From Streptococcus thermophilus (GTDB lineage Bacteria; Actinomycetota; Actinomycetes; Mycobacteriales; Mycobacteriaceae), in assembly GCA_900618065.1 (NCBI GenBank), contig UYIL01000003.1:744001-808000 (forward strand): a stretch of DNA of 64,000 nt. The letters are read 5' to 3'. The position numbers and the translations under genes were made by a program. This document shows positions 26,689-34,979 of this stretch, piece by piece (within the stretch, counting starts at the first letter, position 1; every line of letters begins with the position of its first letter). Below the pieces are notes generated by a model that searched no databases, was not told the origin of the DNA, and saw only the letters and a program-made list of their open reading frames with translations.

Positions 26689-27360
26689 ATGTGCGGACGC
26701 TTCGTTCTCTTCACCACCGGCCACGATCTCGTCGAGGCGATCAGTGAGCTTCCCGGTGTCACTGACGTGGCCGCCCCGGATGGCACCCCGCCGCCGCGGT
26801 ACAACATCGCGCCGACCAACCAGGTGCCGCTGATCCGCATCGCCGAATCCGCCGCGCAGATCGACTCTGCGCGCTGGGGCCTGCTGCCCACTTGGAAGAA
26901 GGACGAGGACGGCCCGCCGCTGTTCAACGCGCGCGGGGAGACCGTGGCGGAGAAACCGTCTTTCCGGGCCGCGTTCAAGGAACGCCGCGGGCTCATGGTG
27001 CTGGACGGCTATTACGAGTGGCACGAGAAGAAGCCGTACTTCGTCGCGCCGCCGGAGGGCCTGCTGTACGCCGCTGCGCTGTGGGAGACCGGGCAGGACA
27101 AACTGTCCACCACCATGGTCACCACCGAATCACACGGAGACATTGCCTGGCTGCACCACCGGCTGCCGCTCTTCCTGCGGGAGGACGAAGTGGAGCAGTG
27201 GGTGAGCGGCACCCCGGAGGAAGCACTGGAGCTCGTCGCGCCGTCGCGGCGGGCGAACGACCTGCTGTGGCGCCCGGCCGCGGGGGAGGTGGGCAACGTG
27301 CGCAACGAGTACGCCGAACTTGTCGGCGACGGGGAGATGGGCAAGGAGCCGGCAGCCTAG
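26689..27360 (+). CDS. yedK: SRAP domain protein (YedK/HMCES, abasic-site DNA-protein crosslinker)
   Basis: The 223-residue protein starts MCGRF, so Cys2 becomes the N-terminal nucleophile after Met removal. It has the SRAP landmarks [35 protein letters not shown] and the catalytic His in RLPLFL-preceding [18 protein letters not shown] proteins form a stable thiazolidine crosslink to abasic sites in single-stranded DNA, shielding them during replication. It is divergent from aroA and convergent with the ybaK-like gene, with overlapping stop codons. Confidence 0.93.
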   Translation: MCGRFVLFTTGHDLVEAISELPGVTDVAAPDGTPPPRYNIAPTNQVPLIRIAESAAQIDSARWGLLPTWKKDEDGPPLFNARGETVAEKPSFRAAFKERRGLMVLDGYYEWHEKKPYFVAPPEGLLYAAALWETGQDKLSTTMVTTESHGDIAWLHHRLPLFLREDEVEQWVSGTPEEALELVAPSRRANDLLWRPAAGEVGNVRNEYAELVGDGEMGKEPAA

Positions 27361-27824
27361 GCTGCGATGTCCGTGAACTGAGCCCCAGCTACCGCCGCGA
27401 GGTCCTGCGGGCTCACGGCGACTGACAGGCCGCGTTGGCCGGCGGAGCAGGTGATGCGGTCGGAGTGGGCGACGGAGGCGTCGATAAGCGTGGGCAAGGT
27501 GCGGGAGGTGCCCACCGGCGAGATGCCGCCGACGATATAGCCCGTCATGCGCTGCGCAGCGGCGGGCTCGGCCATCTCCGCGTTCTTCCAGCCGAGCGCT
27601 TTCGCGGCCTTCTTCAGCGACAGGTGGCCTGAGACCGGCACGCAGCACACTGCGAAGTCGCGGTCGTGGGAGATCACGAGCGTCTTCAGCGTCAACGCGG
27701 GGTCCAGGCCGAGCTCCTCGACAGCGTGATCACCGAAGTGATCGGTGTGCGCGGCGTATTCGAGCAGCTCATAGTCGATACCGGCGGTTTCAAGCGCTTC
27801 CAGCGCGCGGGTGCGGGCAGCCAT
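27357..27824 (-). CDS. ybaK: Cys-tRNA(Pro)/Cys-tRNA(Cys) deacylase, YbaK/EbsC family
   Basis: The 155-residue protein has the YbaK fold: [40 protein letters not shown] (catalytic Lys region) and [12 protein letters not shown] (the GGxSP loop). The family hydrolyses mischarged tRNAs such as Cys-tRNA(Pro). The start is ATG at 27824 ([11 protein letters not shown]); a longer frame exists but enters the sigH promoter region. Its TAG stop shares the palindrome CTAG with the SRAP gene's TAG. Confidence 0.9.
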   Translation of the reverse strand: MAARTRALEALETAGIDYELLEYAAHTDHFGDHAVEELGLDPALTLKTLVISHDRDFAVCCVPVSGHLSLKKAAKALGWKNAEMAEPAAAQRMTGYIVGGISPVGTSRTLPTLIDASVAHSDRITCSAGQRGLSVAVSPQDLAAVAGAQFTDIAA

Positions 27825-27852
27825 GACCGCAAGCCTAGCTATAGTGGCACCC

Positions 27853-28437
27853 ATGCCCGACCATCACTCCGAGGACCTCGAGCGCCGCTTCACCGAGGAG
27901 GCCATGCCGCTGCTGGACCAGCTCTACGGCGGTGCCCTGCGGATGACGCGCAACCCTCAAGACGCGGAGGACCTAGTCCAGGAGACCTACCTCAAAGCGT
28001 TCAACGCGTTCGACTCCTTCAAAGAGGGCACGAACTTGAAGGCGTGGATGTACCGCATCATGACGAACACGTACATCAACAGCTACCGCAAAAAACAACG
28101 CCGCCCGCTGGAGACGTCCGCCGAAGACGTCACGGACCGCCAGCTGTACACCACCAGCTCGCACGATTCGACAGGTCTGCAGTCGGCCGAGGTGGAGGCA
28201 CTGGGCAATCTTCCGGACCAGCAGATCGCCGACGCGATGAATTCGCTTAACGACGACTACCGCATGGTCGTCTACCTCTCCGACGTCGAAGGCTTGGCCT
28301 ACAAGGAAATCGCCGAAGCGCTGGACATTCCCATCGGTACAGTGATGTCCCGATTGCACCGTGGAAGAAAACAACTGCGCGGGCTGTTGAAGGACGTAGC
28401 AAACGCGCAAGGAATCGGTTTGGAGGACGCGAACTAA
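27853..28437 (+). CDS. sigH: ECF sigma factor SigH
   Basis: The 194-residue sigma factor has region 2 ([35 protein letters not shown]...[21 protein letters not shown]) and region 4 ([57 protein letters not shown]). SigH directs the heat and thiol-oxidative stress response in Corynebacteriales. The anti-sigma gene rshA starts at 28437, overlapping the sigH stop, so the two are translationally coupled. A GTG at 27844 is an alternative start. Confidence 0.93.
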   Translation: MPDHHSEDLERRFTEEAMPLLDQLYGGALRMTRNPQDAEDLVQETYLKAFNAFDSFKEGTNLKAWMYRIMTNTYINSYRKKQRRPLETSAEDVTDRQLYTTSSHDSTGLQSAEVEALGNLPDQQIADAMNSLNDDYRMVVYLSDVEGLAYKEIAEALDIPIGTVMSRLHRGRKQLRGLLKDVANAQGIGLEDAN

Positions 28438-28721
28438 TGTCTCAAGACGACTGCCGCATCGAGCCCGCGCAGGCTCACGCGCTTTTGTGCGAGTACTTCG
28501 ACCCCACGACACCTGCCGAGCGTGCCGACGAGATCGAAGCCATCATCCAAGCCTGCCCCCAATCCTTCGCATGGCTCGAGTCGGAGAAGCAAGTCCGCTC
28601 CATCGTCCGGCGGTGCAACTGCCAGGACCAAGCGCCGGAAGGACTCCGGCAGAAAATCGTTCAGTCGATCTCGATCTCCTCGATCTCCTCGGTGTCCTAC
28701 ACCCAAATCCGCTACGAGTAA
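28437..28721 (+). CDS. rshA: Anti-sigma factor RshA (degenerate zinc motif)
   Basis: The 94-residue protein overlaps the end of sigH by 1 nt and has the expected layout of RshA/RsrA. A helical N-terminal half is followed by ACPQ and then EKQVRSIVRRCNCQDQAPEGLRQKIVQSI, which matches the C-terminal APEGLR region of mycobacterial RshA. The usual redox zinc motif HxxxCxxC is degenerate: the position of His is Ile36 and the second Cys is Ser43, leaving Cys40. Other cysteines are at 6, 18, 60 and 62. Redox sensing may use a different set of thiols. Confidence 0.8.
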   Translation: MSQDDCRIEPAQAHALLCEYFDPTTPAERADEIEAIIQACPQSFAWLESEKQVRSIVRRCNCQDQAPEGLRQKIVQSISISSISSVSYTQIRYE

Positions 28722-28754
28722 CGCGGTGCCAGCCGCCGGAACAGGCCCGGCAGC

Positions 28755-28796
28755 AACAATGTCCCCTCGCCGATCTCTCGGCGAGGGGACATTGTT
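28755..28796. terminator. Strong bidirectional terminator between rshA and bL37
   Basis: An 18-bp perfect stem (AACAATGTCCCCTCGCCG and its complement) encloses a 6-nt ATCTCT loop. The stem ends in AACAA/TTGTT, so it offers a T-rich end in both directions, serving the convergent sigH-rshA and bL37 units. Confidence 0.85.
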
Positions 28797-28807
28797 CTAT
28801 TCAGTGC

Positions 28808-28882
28808 TTAAGAGTTGGGACGCTTGCCGCGGTTTGCACTCTTCTTGCGGCGGTCCTTGCGCTTACGACCACGCTTGCTCAT
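28808..28882 (-). CDS. Small ribosomal-associated protein bL37 (24 residues)
   Basis: This 24-codon gene encodes MSKRGRKRKDRRKKSANRGK followed by RPNS, an extremely basic peptide identical in style to actinobacterial bL37, which is inserted in the 50S subunit. GGAGG lies 5 nt before the ATG. It is far too short for normal gene callers but its position between sigH-rshA and whiB1 is conserved in Actinobacteria. Confidence 0.9.
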   Translation of the reverse strand: MSKRGRKRKDRRKKSANRGKRPNS

Positions 28883-28990
28883 CACGACCTCCTTGGGCCA
28901 TCGGGGTGTTAGGAACTATGCGTTCACTGTATCGGGGTGGAGCGGCAGGGCGATAATTGCCCCCGCTCACACCACGACGATCAGCAGGTC

Positions 28991-29248
28991 TTAAGCGGTG
29001 AGGCGCTGACGGTTGCGCTGCTTGTTACGGCGCTTCAGCGCGCGGCGCTCCTCCTCGGACATGCCGCCCCACACGCCTGCATCCTGGCCGGTCTCGAGTG
29101 CCCACTTCAGGCACTGGGAGGTAACGGGGCAGCGGTTGCAGACCAGCTTGGCCTGGGCGATCTGGGATAGTGCGGGGCCGGAATTTCCGACCGGGAAGAA
29201 CAGTTCAGGGTCTTCGTCGCGGCAAACAGCTTCGTGGCGCCAATCCAT
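28991..29248 (-). CDS. whcE: WhiB-family Fe-S regulator, WhiB1-like (WhcE)
   Basis: The 85-residue protein has the four cluster cysteines at 9, 37, 40 and 46, the GVWGG turn, and a basic tail (EEERRALKRRNKQRNRQR). Next to sigH, this is the corynebacterial WhcE position, and the sequence resembles the essential mycobacterial WhiB1, a nitric-oxide-sensitive [4Fe-4S] protein that binds the primary sigma factor. AAGGAGA precedes the ATG. WhcE acts in oxidative and heat stress in C. glutamicum. Confidence 0.9.
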   Translation of the reverse strand: MDWRHEAVCRDEDPELFFPVGNSGPALSQIAQAKLVCNRCPVTSQCLKWALETGQDAGVWGGMSEEERRALKRRNKQRNRQRLTA

Positions 29249-29775
29249 GATGGGGGTCTCCTTCTTGCAGTGGTTTCAATGTGAGGTTCTTGCGTTTTTG
29301 GTCGAGCGTGCGCACCACCAACAAACCCCCGTGAACAGCGGAGACAACTGCACGGTACAACGCGGTCAAGCGCGTGCGGCACAGACGCACTGCGGTCACG
29401 GTGATCGTGGAGATCAGGGTTTGCGCAAAGTAGAAGAATCCGGCTTCCCTACGGGCGGAGTTCTCGGTGGCTGCGAGACCCGTCTTCCGTTTACCGGATG
29501 TTAACTCCGTGGTGGCTTGGAGTTAGTGGCTAGGTAACTAGCTCTTTGTTTTTGCTACCCGAGAATAATGGCACGTTTACATAACGCGCGCTAGGGGTTA
29601 ACGCCAAATTGTGAGTTAAATCATATCTTCTAGCGTGAAAGGGCGGGGGTTCGTAGGGGAGGGAGAGGATGTGTCGACAAGCGAAAAACGCGTTGTGGTG
29701 CGGATACGGTGGGGAAGTAGAAGAAGCGTGCGAGGGGAGTTCGTCAAATCGCGGCCGGCACCTAGGATGAAGTGC
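29249..29775. promoter_or_regulatory. Divergent intergenic region with two perfect palindromes
   Basis: This 527-bp gap separates whcE (-) from a small membrane protein gene (+). No gene was recognised in it. It contains TAACTCC...GGAGTTA (29502-29525, 7-bp arms, 10-nt loop) directly followed by GCTAGGTAACTAGC (29529-29542, 5-bp arms). The region 29540-29640 is AT-richer than its surroundings and is a likely promoter zone. Regulator identity is unknown. Confidence 0.4.
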
Positions 29776-30258
29776 GTGAGTTCGACACCCAGCCCCCACG
29801 AAACCCCGGACAACCTCGCACCGACATCTACTCCCGCACCGATGAAGATGTCTGCCGCGGTCGCCGTGATCGAAGGAGTCGCCGCTATCGGCTACGGCAT
29901 CTACTTCGCCATCACGCAGGCGCGCATGGGGGCTGACGACGCTTTAGTGGAATCAGATACCGCCGCATTCGCCTTCGTCGGCGTGGGCACGGCGCTGTTC
30001 ATCCTCGCGGCTTTCGGGCCGATGGTCTACGGCGGCATCAACATCCTGCGCGGCGGCCAATGGGGCCGGTCCATCATCGTGTTCATCAACGTGCTGCTGC
30101 TCGGCATCGCGTTCTTCATGTTCAGCGGAGGAGCGGTCGCTCTCGGTGTAACCACGCTGCTTGCGGCGCTGCTTGCGCTGGGGTGCGCGCTTCACCCGGC
30201 GTCGACAGACTGGGCGACATCGAACTTCGACAAACGCCGCGCACGCCAGCAGCGCTAG
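29776..30258 (+). CDS. Small four-helix membrane protein
   Basis: The 160-residue protein starts at GTG 29776 (VSSTPSPHETPDN) with a Pro/Thr-rich cytoplasmic tail. Hydrophobic segments follow at roughly residues 27-45, 63-85, 92-112 and 114-132. The layout resembles small uncharacterised actinobacterial membrane proteins adjacent to whiB1 and rhlE. No catalytic residues are visible. It converges on the next gene with a 4-nt overlap of coding ends. Confidence 0.65.
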   Translation: MSSTPSPHETPDNLAPTSTPAPMKMSAAVAVIEGVAAIGYGIYFAITQARMGADDALVESDTAAFAFVGVGTALFILAAFGPMVYGGINILRGGQWGRSIIVFINVLLLGIAFFMFSGGAVALGVTTLLAALLALGCALHPASTDWATSNFDKRRARQQR

Positions 30259-31478
30259 GACGCGTCAAGCACGACGACGTCAGCGCCTCGCTTTTCGACG
30301 ATGGTCGGCCCCGCCGACGCCACCGCCACCGGCCCAGTGAAACCGCCACGGTCGACGGGGATGACGTTCTCTACTTTCTCATTATCCCAATCCGCGACGG
30401 CAATGCCGTCTGAGCTGGGGTAGAGCAACCGGCCGCCGATGGCGACACCGGTGCCCAGCGCACCCTGGTACACCGTGGACACGGCCAGCGTGGCCGGATC
30501 GAGCAGGAGCAGGTTGTTGCCGTCGAAGTAGCTCATGTGGTGCGGCAGGTCCGCAGTCTGGACGTCGGCGACACCGATCGGGGAATCCGCCAGCAGGTTC
30601 GACTCCGGGACCGACGCGCTGGCGAGTTCTGCGCCATCCTTGTCGTAAGAGGTGACCTTGGAGGTAGCCGGGTCGTGGACCGCCGCAGCGTCCTGACTGA
30701 TGGCCACCAGGTAAGCGCCCTCCGGGATGGAAACGGACTCATGCATCTCCGGTTTCCGTGAGTCCTCCGGGGTGGTCTTCTGGAAGCGCAGCCACGTCCC
30801 GTCCTCACAACGTTCCGTGACGGCGAGCAGCTCGGTGCGGGTCAGCGCGGAGGTCAGCGTGCAACCCGGGTTCGGCTGCGTCTCCGGCTCCTGAGGCGCT
30901 TCCAGTTCGCCGTACTCGACGGTGCGGACCATGTCGGAGCGCCACAGCTCGACCCGGGAAATGCCATTGTTGCCGACAGTGCCCACGCGGTCGTTCGACG
31001 CGATCACCGCCACCTGCTCCGGCGAAATCGCCGAACGGGTATCCACGTACTGGCCAGTGGAGGCCTTAATGGACACGACATCCCCGCAACCGATCTTGGT
31101 GCGGTACACGGCGACGATGTTGCCCCACGCGTTGGACATGCCGCACAGCTCGGGCCCACGCTTATACGTCCACTCCGTTTCCCCCTCCGGGCTCGTGGCG
31201 GTGATGGTGTTGTCCGCGTACGTGACCACTAGGCCGTTGACCACCAGAGGCTTGGGGGAGGGGGAGGCATCCGGCAGCGTGAAGCTCTCGGCGAGGCCGT
31301 TCGGCACGTTCGCCAAAATGCCGGCATCGGGGAATTCTTCTGCGGCCGGTGCCAGCTCGTCCTGGCGGATTGGTGCCGTGAAGTACGCAATGAGCAGGAG
31401 CAAAACGCATACGGCCGCGATCACGGCCGTGGCGATGAGGTCTCCGCGGGTGCGCCGCAGGGGAGTGGTGGAACTCAT
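30255..31478 (-). CDS. Membrane-anchored beta-propeller-like protein (Rv3212 type)
   Basis: The 407-residue protein has a cytoplasmic basic tail, one transmembrane helix (LIATAVIAAVCVLLLLIAYF, residues 14-33) and a large extracytoplasmic domain. Repeated motifs such as LVVTYADNTITATSPEGETEWTY and YDKDGAELASASV recall PQQ-like beta-propeller repeats. Two Cys pairs may form disulfides. The ATG overlaps the rhlE stop (ATGA), so it is co-transcribed with the helicase gene, the same pairing as Rv3212 with Rv3211 in mycobacteria. Function unknown. Confidence 0.65.
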   Translation of the reverse strand: MSSTTPLRRTRGDLIATAVIAAVCVLLLLIAYFTAPIRQDELAPAAEEFPDAGILANVPNGLAESFTLPDASPSPKPLVVNGLVVTYADNTITATSPEGETEWTYKRGPELCGMSNAWGNIVAVYRTKIGCGDVVSIKASTGQYVDTRSAISPEQVAVIASNDRVGTVGNNGISRVELWRSDMVRTVEYGELEAPQEPETQPNPGCTLTSALTRTELLAVTERCEDGTWLRFQKTTPEDSRKPEMHESVSIPEGAYLVAISQDAAAVHDPATSKVTSYDKDGAELASASVPESNLLADSPIGVADVQTADLPHHMSYFDGNNLLLLDPATLAVSTVYQGALGTGVAIGGRLLYPSSDGIAVADWDNEKVENVIPVDRGGFTGPVAVASAGPTIVEKRGADVVVLDAS

Positions 31479-32797
31479 CGGCGCCTCCCGGAACGCGAGC
31501 GGGAACCGGAGCGCGAACGCGACCGGGGTCCCTGCTGCTGGCCCTCACCGCCGGAGCGTTTGGGGATGCCGTGCACCTCCCGGGCCGGTCCGACGGAGGA
31601 CGCGGCATCGCCGGGGATGTTCAACGCGTCGAATAGCTCGGGCGACGTGGAGAACCACGACGGCGGCTCCGGCATGTCCAGGCCCAGCTCGTCGGAAATG
31701 ATCTTCCACTTCCCGGTTTCGTCGAACCCGACCAAGGTGACAGCCGTTCCTGTGCGGCCCGCGCGGCCGGTGCGGCCAATGCGGTGGACATAGGTCATCG
31801 GGTCATCCGGGGTTTGGTAGTTGATCACGTGGGTAACGTCGTCGACGTCGATGCCGCGGGCTGCAACGTCCGTGGCCACGAGGATCTCTACATCGCCCTT
31901 CCGGAACGCCTCCAAGGAGCGCTCGCGGGCGGACTGTCCCAGGTCGCCGTGGACGGAACCGACGGCGAAACCGCGCCGTGCCAAATCTTCGGCCACCTCG
32001 GCGGCGGTGCGCTTCGTGCGGGTGAAGATGATTGTCCGGCCACGACCCTCAGCCTGCAGCACGCGGGCGACAACCTCCGGCTTGTCCATCTTGTGGGAGA
32101 CGAACACGACCTGCTTGGTGGTGTCGTGCAGCTGGGAGGAATCGGCCGATTCAGCGCGGATATGCACCGGCTTGTTCATCATCTCGCGCGCCAGCTTCAG
32201 AATCGGTGCCGGCATCGTGGCGGAGAACAGCATCGTCTGCAGCGGCTGGTTCAGTGCACCCCACAGGCGCTGAATGTCGGGAAGGAAGCCCAAGTCGAGC
32301 ATCTCGTCGGCTTCGTCGAGCACCAGAATGGCCACGCGGTCCAAGACCAGGTCACCACGCTGGTACAGGTCCAAAAGACGGCCGGGCGTGCCCACGACCA
32401 CGTCCACCCCGGCTTCCAGGGCATTGAGTTGCTCGTCGTAGGGGCGGCCGCCATAAATCGTCGCCAAGCGGAGGGGCGTTTGCGACGCTGCGAGCGTAAG
32501 ATCATCGCTGACCTGCACCGCGAGCTCGCGCGTGGGGGTGATCACCAGCGCTCGCGGGGTGCCGTCAAGCTCCTCAATTGCTGCATCGTCAAACACCCGG
32601 TCCAGCAGAGGAACCCCGAACGCGAACGTTTTACCCATGCCCGTGCGGGCCTGGCCGATCAAATCACGGCCCGCCAGCGCGAGCGGCAACGTCAACTCCT
32701 GGATGGAGAAAACGCGCTCAATGCCGGAGCTCCCAAGTGCCTCCACAATCTCTGCGGCGACACCGAGCTCGGCGAAGGTGGGTTGCTGATCGGACAC
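31475..32797 (-). CDS. rhlE: DEAD-box RNA helicase RhlE
   Basis: The 440-residue helicase has the Q motif (FSIQELTLPLALAGRD), motif I ARTGMGKTFAF, Ia PTRELAVQV, II LDEADEML, III SATMP, IV-V VATDVAARGIDVDDV and VI HRIGRTGRAG. A basic Arg/Ser-rich tail (SRSRSGSRSRSGRRR) likely binds RNA. It unwinds structured RNA in ribosome assembly or mRNA decay. The start is GTG at 32797. It overlaps the downstream membrane protein gene by 4 nt. Confidence 0.93.
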   Translation of the reverse strand: MSDQQPTFAELGVAAEIVEALGSSGIERVFSIQELTLPLALAGRDLIGQARTGMGKTFAFGVPLLDRVFDDAAIEELDGTPRALVITPTRELAVQVSDDLTLAASQTPLRLATIYGGRPYDEQLNALEAGVDVVVGTPGRLLDLYQRGDLVLDRVAILVLDEADEMLDLGFLPDIQRLWGALNQPLQTMLFSATMPAPILKLAREMMNKPVHIRAESADSSQLHDTTKQVVFVSHKMDKPEVVARVLQAEGRGRTIIFTRTKRTAAEVAEDLARRGFAVGSVHGDLGQSARERSLEAFRKGDVEILVATDVAARGIDVDDVTHVINYQTPDDPMTYVHRIGRTGRAGRTGTAVTLVGFDETGKWKIISDELGLDMPEPPSWFSTSPELFDALNIPGDAASSVGPAREVHGIPKRSGGEGQQQGPRSRSRSGSRSRSGRRR

Positions 32798-32867
32798 GTG
32801 AACATCTTAACTGCCCACCGCTACAATGTGACCATTGCAGCAACTACCAACGAAGTTTAAGGACGCA

Positions 32868-33092
32868 ATGGAAATCAAGATTGGTCTGGCCGACAGCCAC
32901 CGCGAACTGTCCATCACCTCCCCGCAGAACCAGGAGGACATCCAAGAGCACATCACTCGAGCCATGGAGTCCGGCGCGCCGACGCTGACCCTGGAGGACG
33001 AACGCGGCATGAAGTTCGTTGTGCGCACCGAGCGCATCCTGTATGTGGAACTGGGCAACTCCACCCCGCGCGCTGTTGGCTTCGCTGGTTAA
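32868..33092 (+). CDS. DUF3107 family protein
   Basis: The 74-residue protein (MEIKIGLADSHRELSITSPQNQEDIQEHI...GMKFVVRTERILYVELG) matches the small, conserved actinobacterial DUF3107 family, of unknown function, whose members start with EIKIG or VKIGI and end near the PRxVGF motif. The ATG at 32868 follows AAGGA. It is divergent from rhlE and precedes the DUF3152 gene, as in mycobacteria. Confidence 0.82.
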   Translation: MEIKIGLADSHRELSITSPQNQEDIQEHITRAMESGAPTLTLEDERGMKFVVRTERILYVELGNSTPRAVGFAG

Positions 33093-33113
33093 ACCCGGGA
33101 TAGATTAAGCCCT

Positions 33114-34004
33114 ATGAGCCACCACTCCGACACCGCCAGCGACGGCGCTCTGGTCCGTTTCGCGCGCAACTACGGTTGGCGCGCGTACGCCATTCCCGTC
33201 CTGATCGTGGTGACGGCACTGGTCATCTGGAGCATCGTGAATACCCCGTCCGGGGAGACCGTCGGTGCCTCCGACCGCGCCCCGGGAGAGGTGGAGGAGC
33301 AGGAGACCCGCAAAACGGTGGCGCCGATGCCCGAGGGCGAGGTAGCCATCACGGAGTTGCCCCCTGGCGGCCCCTACACCGAGGAGGGCGCAGGCACGTT
33401 CCGTCCCGTCGGCGCGCCCGGGATGGCCGCAGGCAAGGGTGAAGAGCAAGTGGTGCGCTTTAGCACCGAAGTTGAAGACGGCATTGACACCAGCCGCTTC
33501 GGCGGCGACGACAGCTTCGCCACAATGGTGGACACCACCTTGTCCGATCCGCGCGGATGGACCAACGACCCCGGGGTGCGCTTAGAGCACGTCAGCGCCA
33601 GTGATGACCCGGACCTGCGCATTCAGCTTGTCTCGGTGGGTACAGCCCGTGAATTGTGCGGCGACAACTTGGGGCTGGAAACATCTTGCCGTCTCTTCAG
33701 CGAGGAGCACGGCGACAGGGTGCTCCTCAACGAGTCCCGCTGGGTCCGCGGAGCCGCCCCGTTCAACGGGGACTTGGGCACCTACCGCCAGTACGTGATC
33801 AACCACGAGGTCGGCCACGCCCTGGGTTATGCGGCGCACGAACCGTGCCCGACTGACGGGGAGCTCGCGCCGATCATGATGCAGCAGACGCTGAGCCTGA
33901 ACAACGCCGAGCTGTCCCGCATCGCGCCGGATGAGGTTTACCCCGACAACGGGGACACCTGCCGCGCTAACGCATGGCCCTACCCGCGCCCAGCAGCGCT
34001 GTAG
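33114..34004 (+). CDS. DUF3152 membrane-anchored putative zinc metalloprotease
   Basis: The 296-residue protein has one N-terminal membrane helix (AYAIPVLIVVTALVIWSIV), a low-complexity linker and a C-terminal catalytic-looking domain with NHEVGHALGYAAHEPC, an HExxH zinc site with a third downstream His of metzincin type. Substrates are unknown. The protease domain faces outside. The gene follows the DUF3107 gene by 21 nt in the same direction, a conserved actinobacterial pairing. Confidence 0.8.
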   Translation: MSHHSDTASDGALVRFARNYGWRAYAIPVLIVVTALVIWSIVNTPSGETVGASDRAPGEVEEQETRKTVAPMPEGEVAITELPPGGPYTEEGAGTFRPVGAPGMAAGKGEEQVVRFSTEVEDGIDTSRFGGDDSFATMVDTTLSDPRGWTNDPGVRLEHVSASDDPDLRIQLVSVGTARELCGDNLGLETSCRLFSEEHGDRVLLNESRWVRGAAPFNGDLGTYRQYVINHEVGHALGYAAHEPCPTDGELAPIMMQQTLSLNNAELSRIAPDEVYPDNGDTCRANAWPYPRPAAL

Positions 34005-34022
34005 GTAGGAAAGGAATCTGGC

Positions 34023-34742
34023 ATGGCGGTTCCCGGTCACGTTCTGACGTCCTTCCAGGTTGAAGACGAGCGCCCCGAACCGCTCGGCAACGAGTGGGGC
34101 AACGGCGTGCGCTACGGGCGCATCGTCATTTCTTCCGCGCCCGCGCATGCCGCGTGGTCGTCCAAATTGCGCGAGAAAGTCACCGTCCCGGGTCTGCGGA
34201 TCGCACGGCCCGTTCGAACCACCGACGGCCGCTTCACACTGGCCGGTTTCCGCGCCACAGACTTCATCGAAGGCCAACCCGGCCACCGCATCGACGAAGC
34301 GATCTCCGCCGCACTGCGGTTCGACGACGCCGTCGCATGCTTTCCCGCCCCCTCCATCCAGCGCGATGACGCATGGGCCCGCGCCGAACGTACCGCCTGG
34401 TCGTCCACCCCCGGGGCCCCAGTCAAAGGCGGCCAGCTCACCCACGCAGACTTCCTCGCATGCTGCCTCTTCTCCGGCTCGCTCGCACCCGCGCTCAGCG
34501 ACATCGTGCCCAGCGCAGAGCCGCGCCCGCACGGTTACACCGCCGCCCTAACGCTTATCGACGGGCTGTTAGCCGGCGCCGTCGACAACAGCGTCCTGAG
34601 CCGCTGGTCCCACATCCCCGACCTGTTCTTCCTCTGCGAACGCGCCTTGGAATACAGAGCAGTCCTAGCGGCCGGCAACCCTCACGTTGCCGCCGCCCAG
34701 ACCGAGCGAATCGAACGGGTTCGGCGGCTGCTGGAGCTCTAG
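34023..34742 (+). CDS. TIGR02569 family protein
   Basis: The 239-residue protein begins VLTSFQVEDERPEPLGNEWGNGVRYGRIVISSA and contains THADFLACCLFSG and ALTLIDGLLAG...RWSHIPDLFFLCERALEYR. This is the pattern of the actinobacterial TIGR02569 family, found near the AdnAB helicases. It looks distantly like aminoglycoside phosphotransferase-fold proteins, but no kinase active-site loop can be assigned with certainty. Function unknown. GGAAAGGA precedes the ATG. Confidence 0.7.
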   Translation: MAVPGHVLTSFQVEDERPEPLGNEWGNGVRYGRIVISSAPAHAAWSSKLREKVTVPGLRIARPVRTTDGRFTLAGFRATDFIEGQPGHRIDEAISAALRFDDAVACFPAPSIQRDDAWARAERTAWSSTPGAPVKGGQLTHADFLACCLFSGSLAPALSDIVPSAEPRPHGYTAALTLIDGLLAGAVDNSVLSRWSHIPDLFFLCERALEYRAVLAAGNPHVAAAQTERIERVRRLLEL

Positions 34743-34801
34743 GCGCCGCGTGCGGGGCCCGGGCCGTGCCCGCGGACGGCGGCTGGCCCCCTCCACGGCG
34801 G

Positions 34802-34877
34802 ATAACTAGAACCAGACGACTAGAAAGCTCCTTCTCTGGCCGAAAATCGGACATTCTAGCTATCTGGTTCTAGCTAT
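34802..34877. repeat. Long imperfect palindrome, CTAG-type, copy 2
   Basis: Arms of 24 nt at 34802-34825 and 34854-34877 agree at 20 of 24 positions, with a 28-nt loop. Each arm contains CTAG-AACCAGA-N3-CTAGAA. Size, arm length and the CTAG-N3-CAGA-N3-CTAG core are shared with the palindrome at 24181-24248. It lies between two genes that run in the same direction. Confidence 0.65.
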
Positions 34878-34979
34878 TCACCGCACGGAACAGCAAGCAG
34901 TCCGCCGTTAGAAAACATGTGCTATTTCTTCCCGGGGTGTTCTACGCCAATGTCGGGGTGAGGTGAGAGACTGTTAGCC

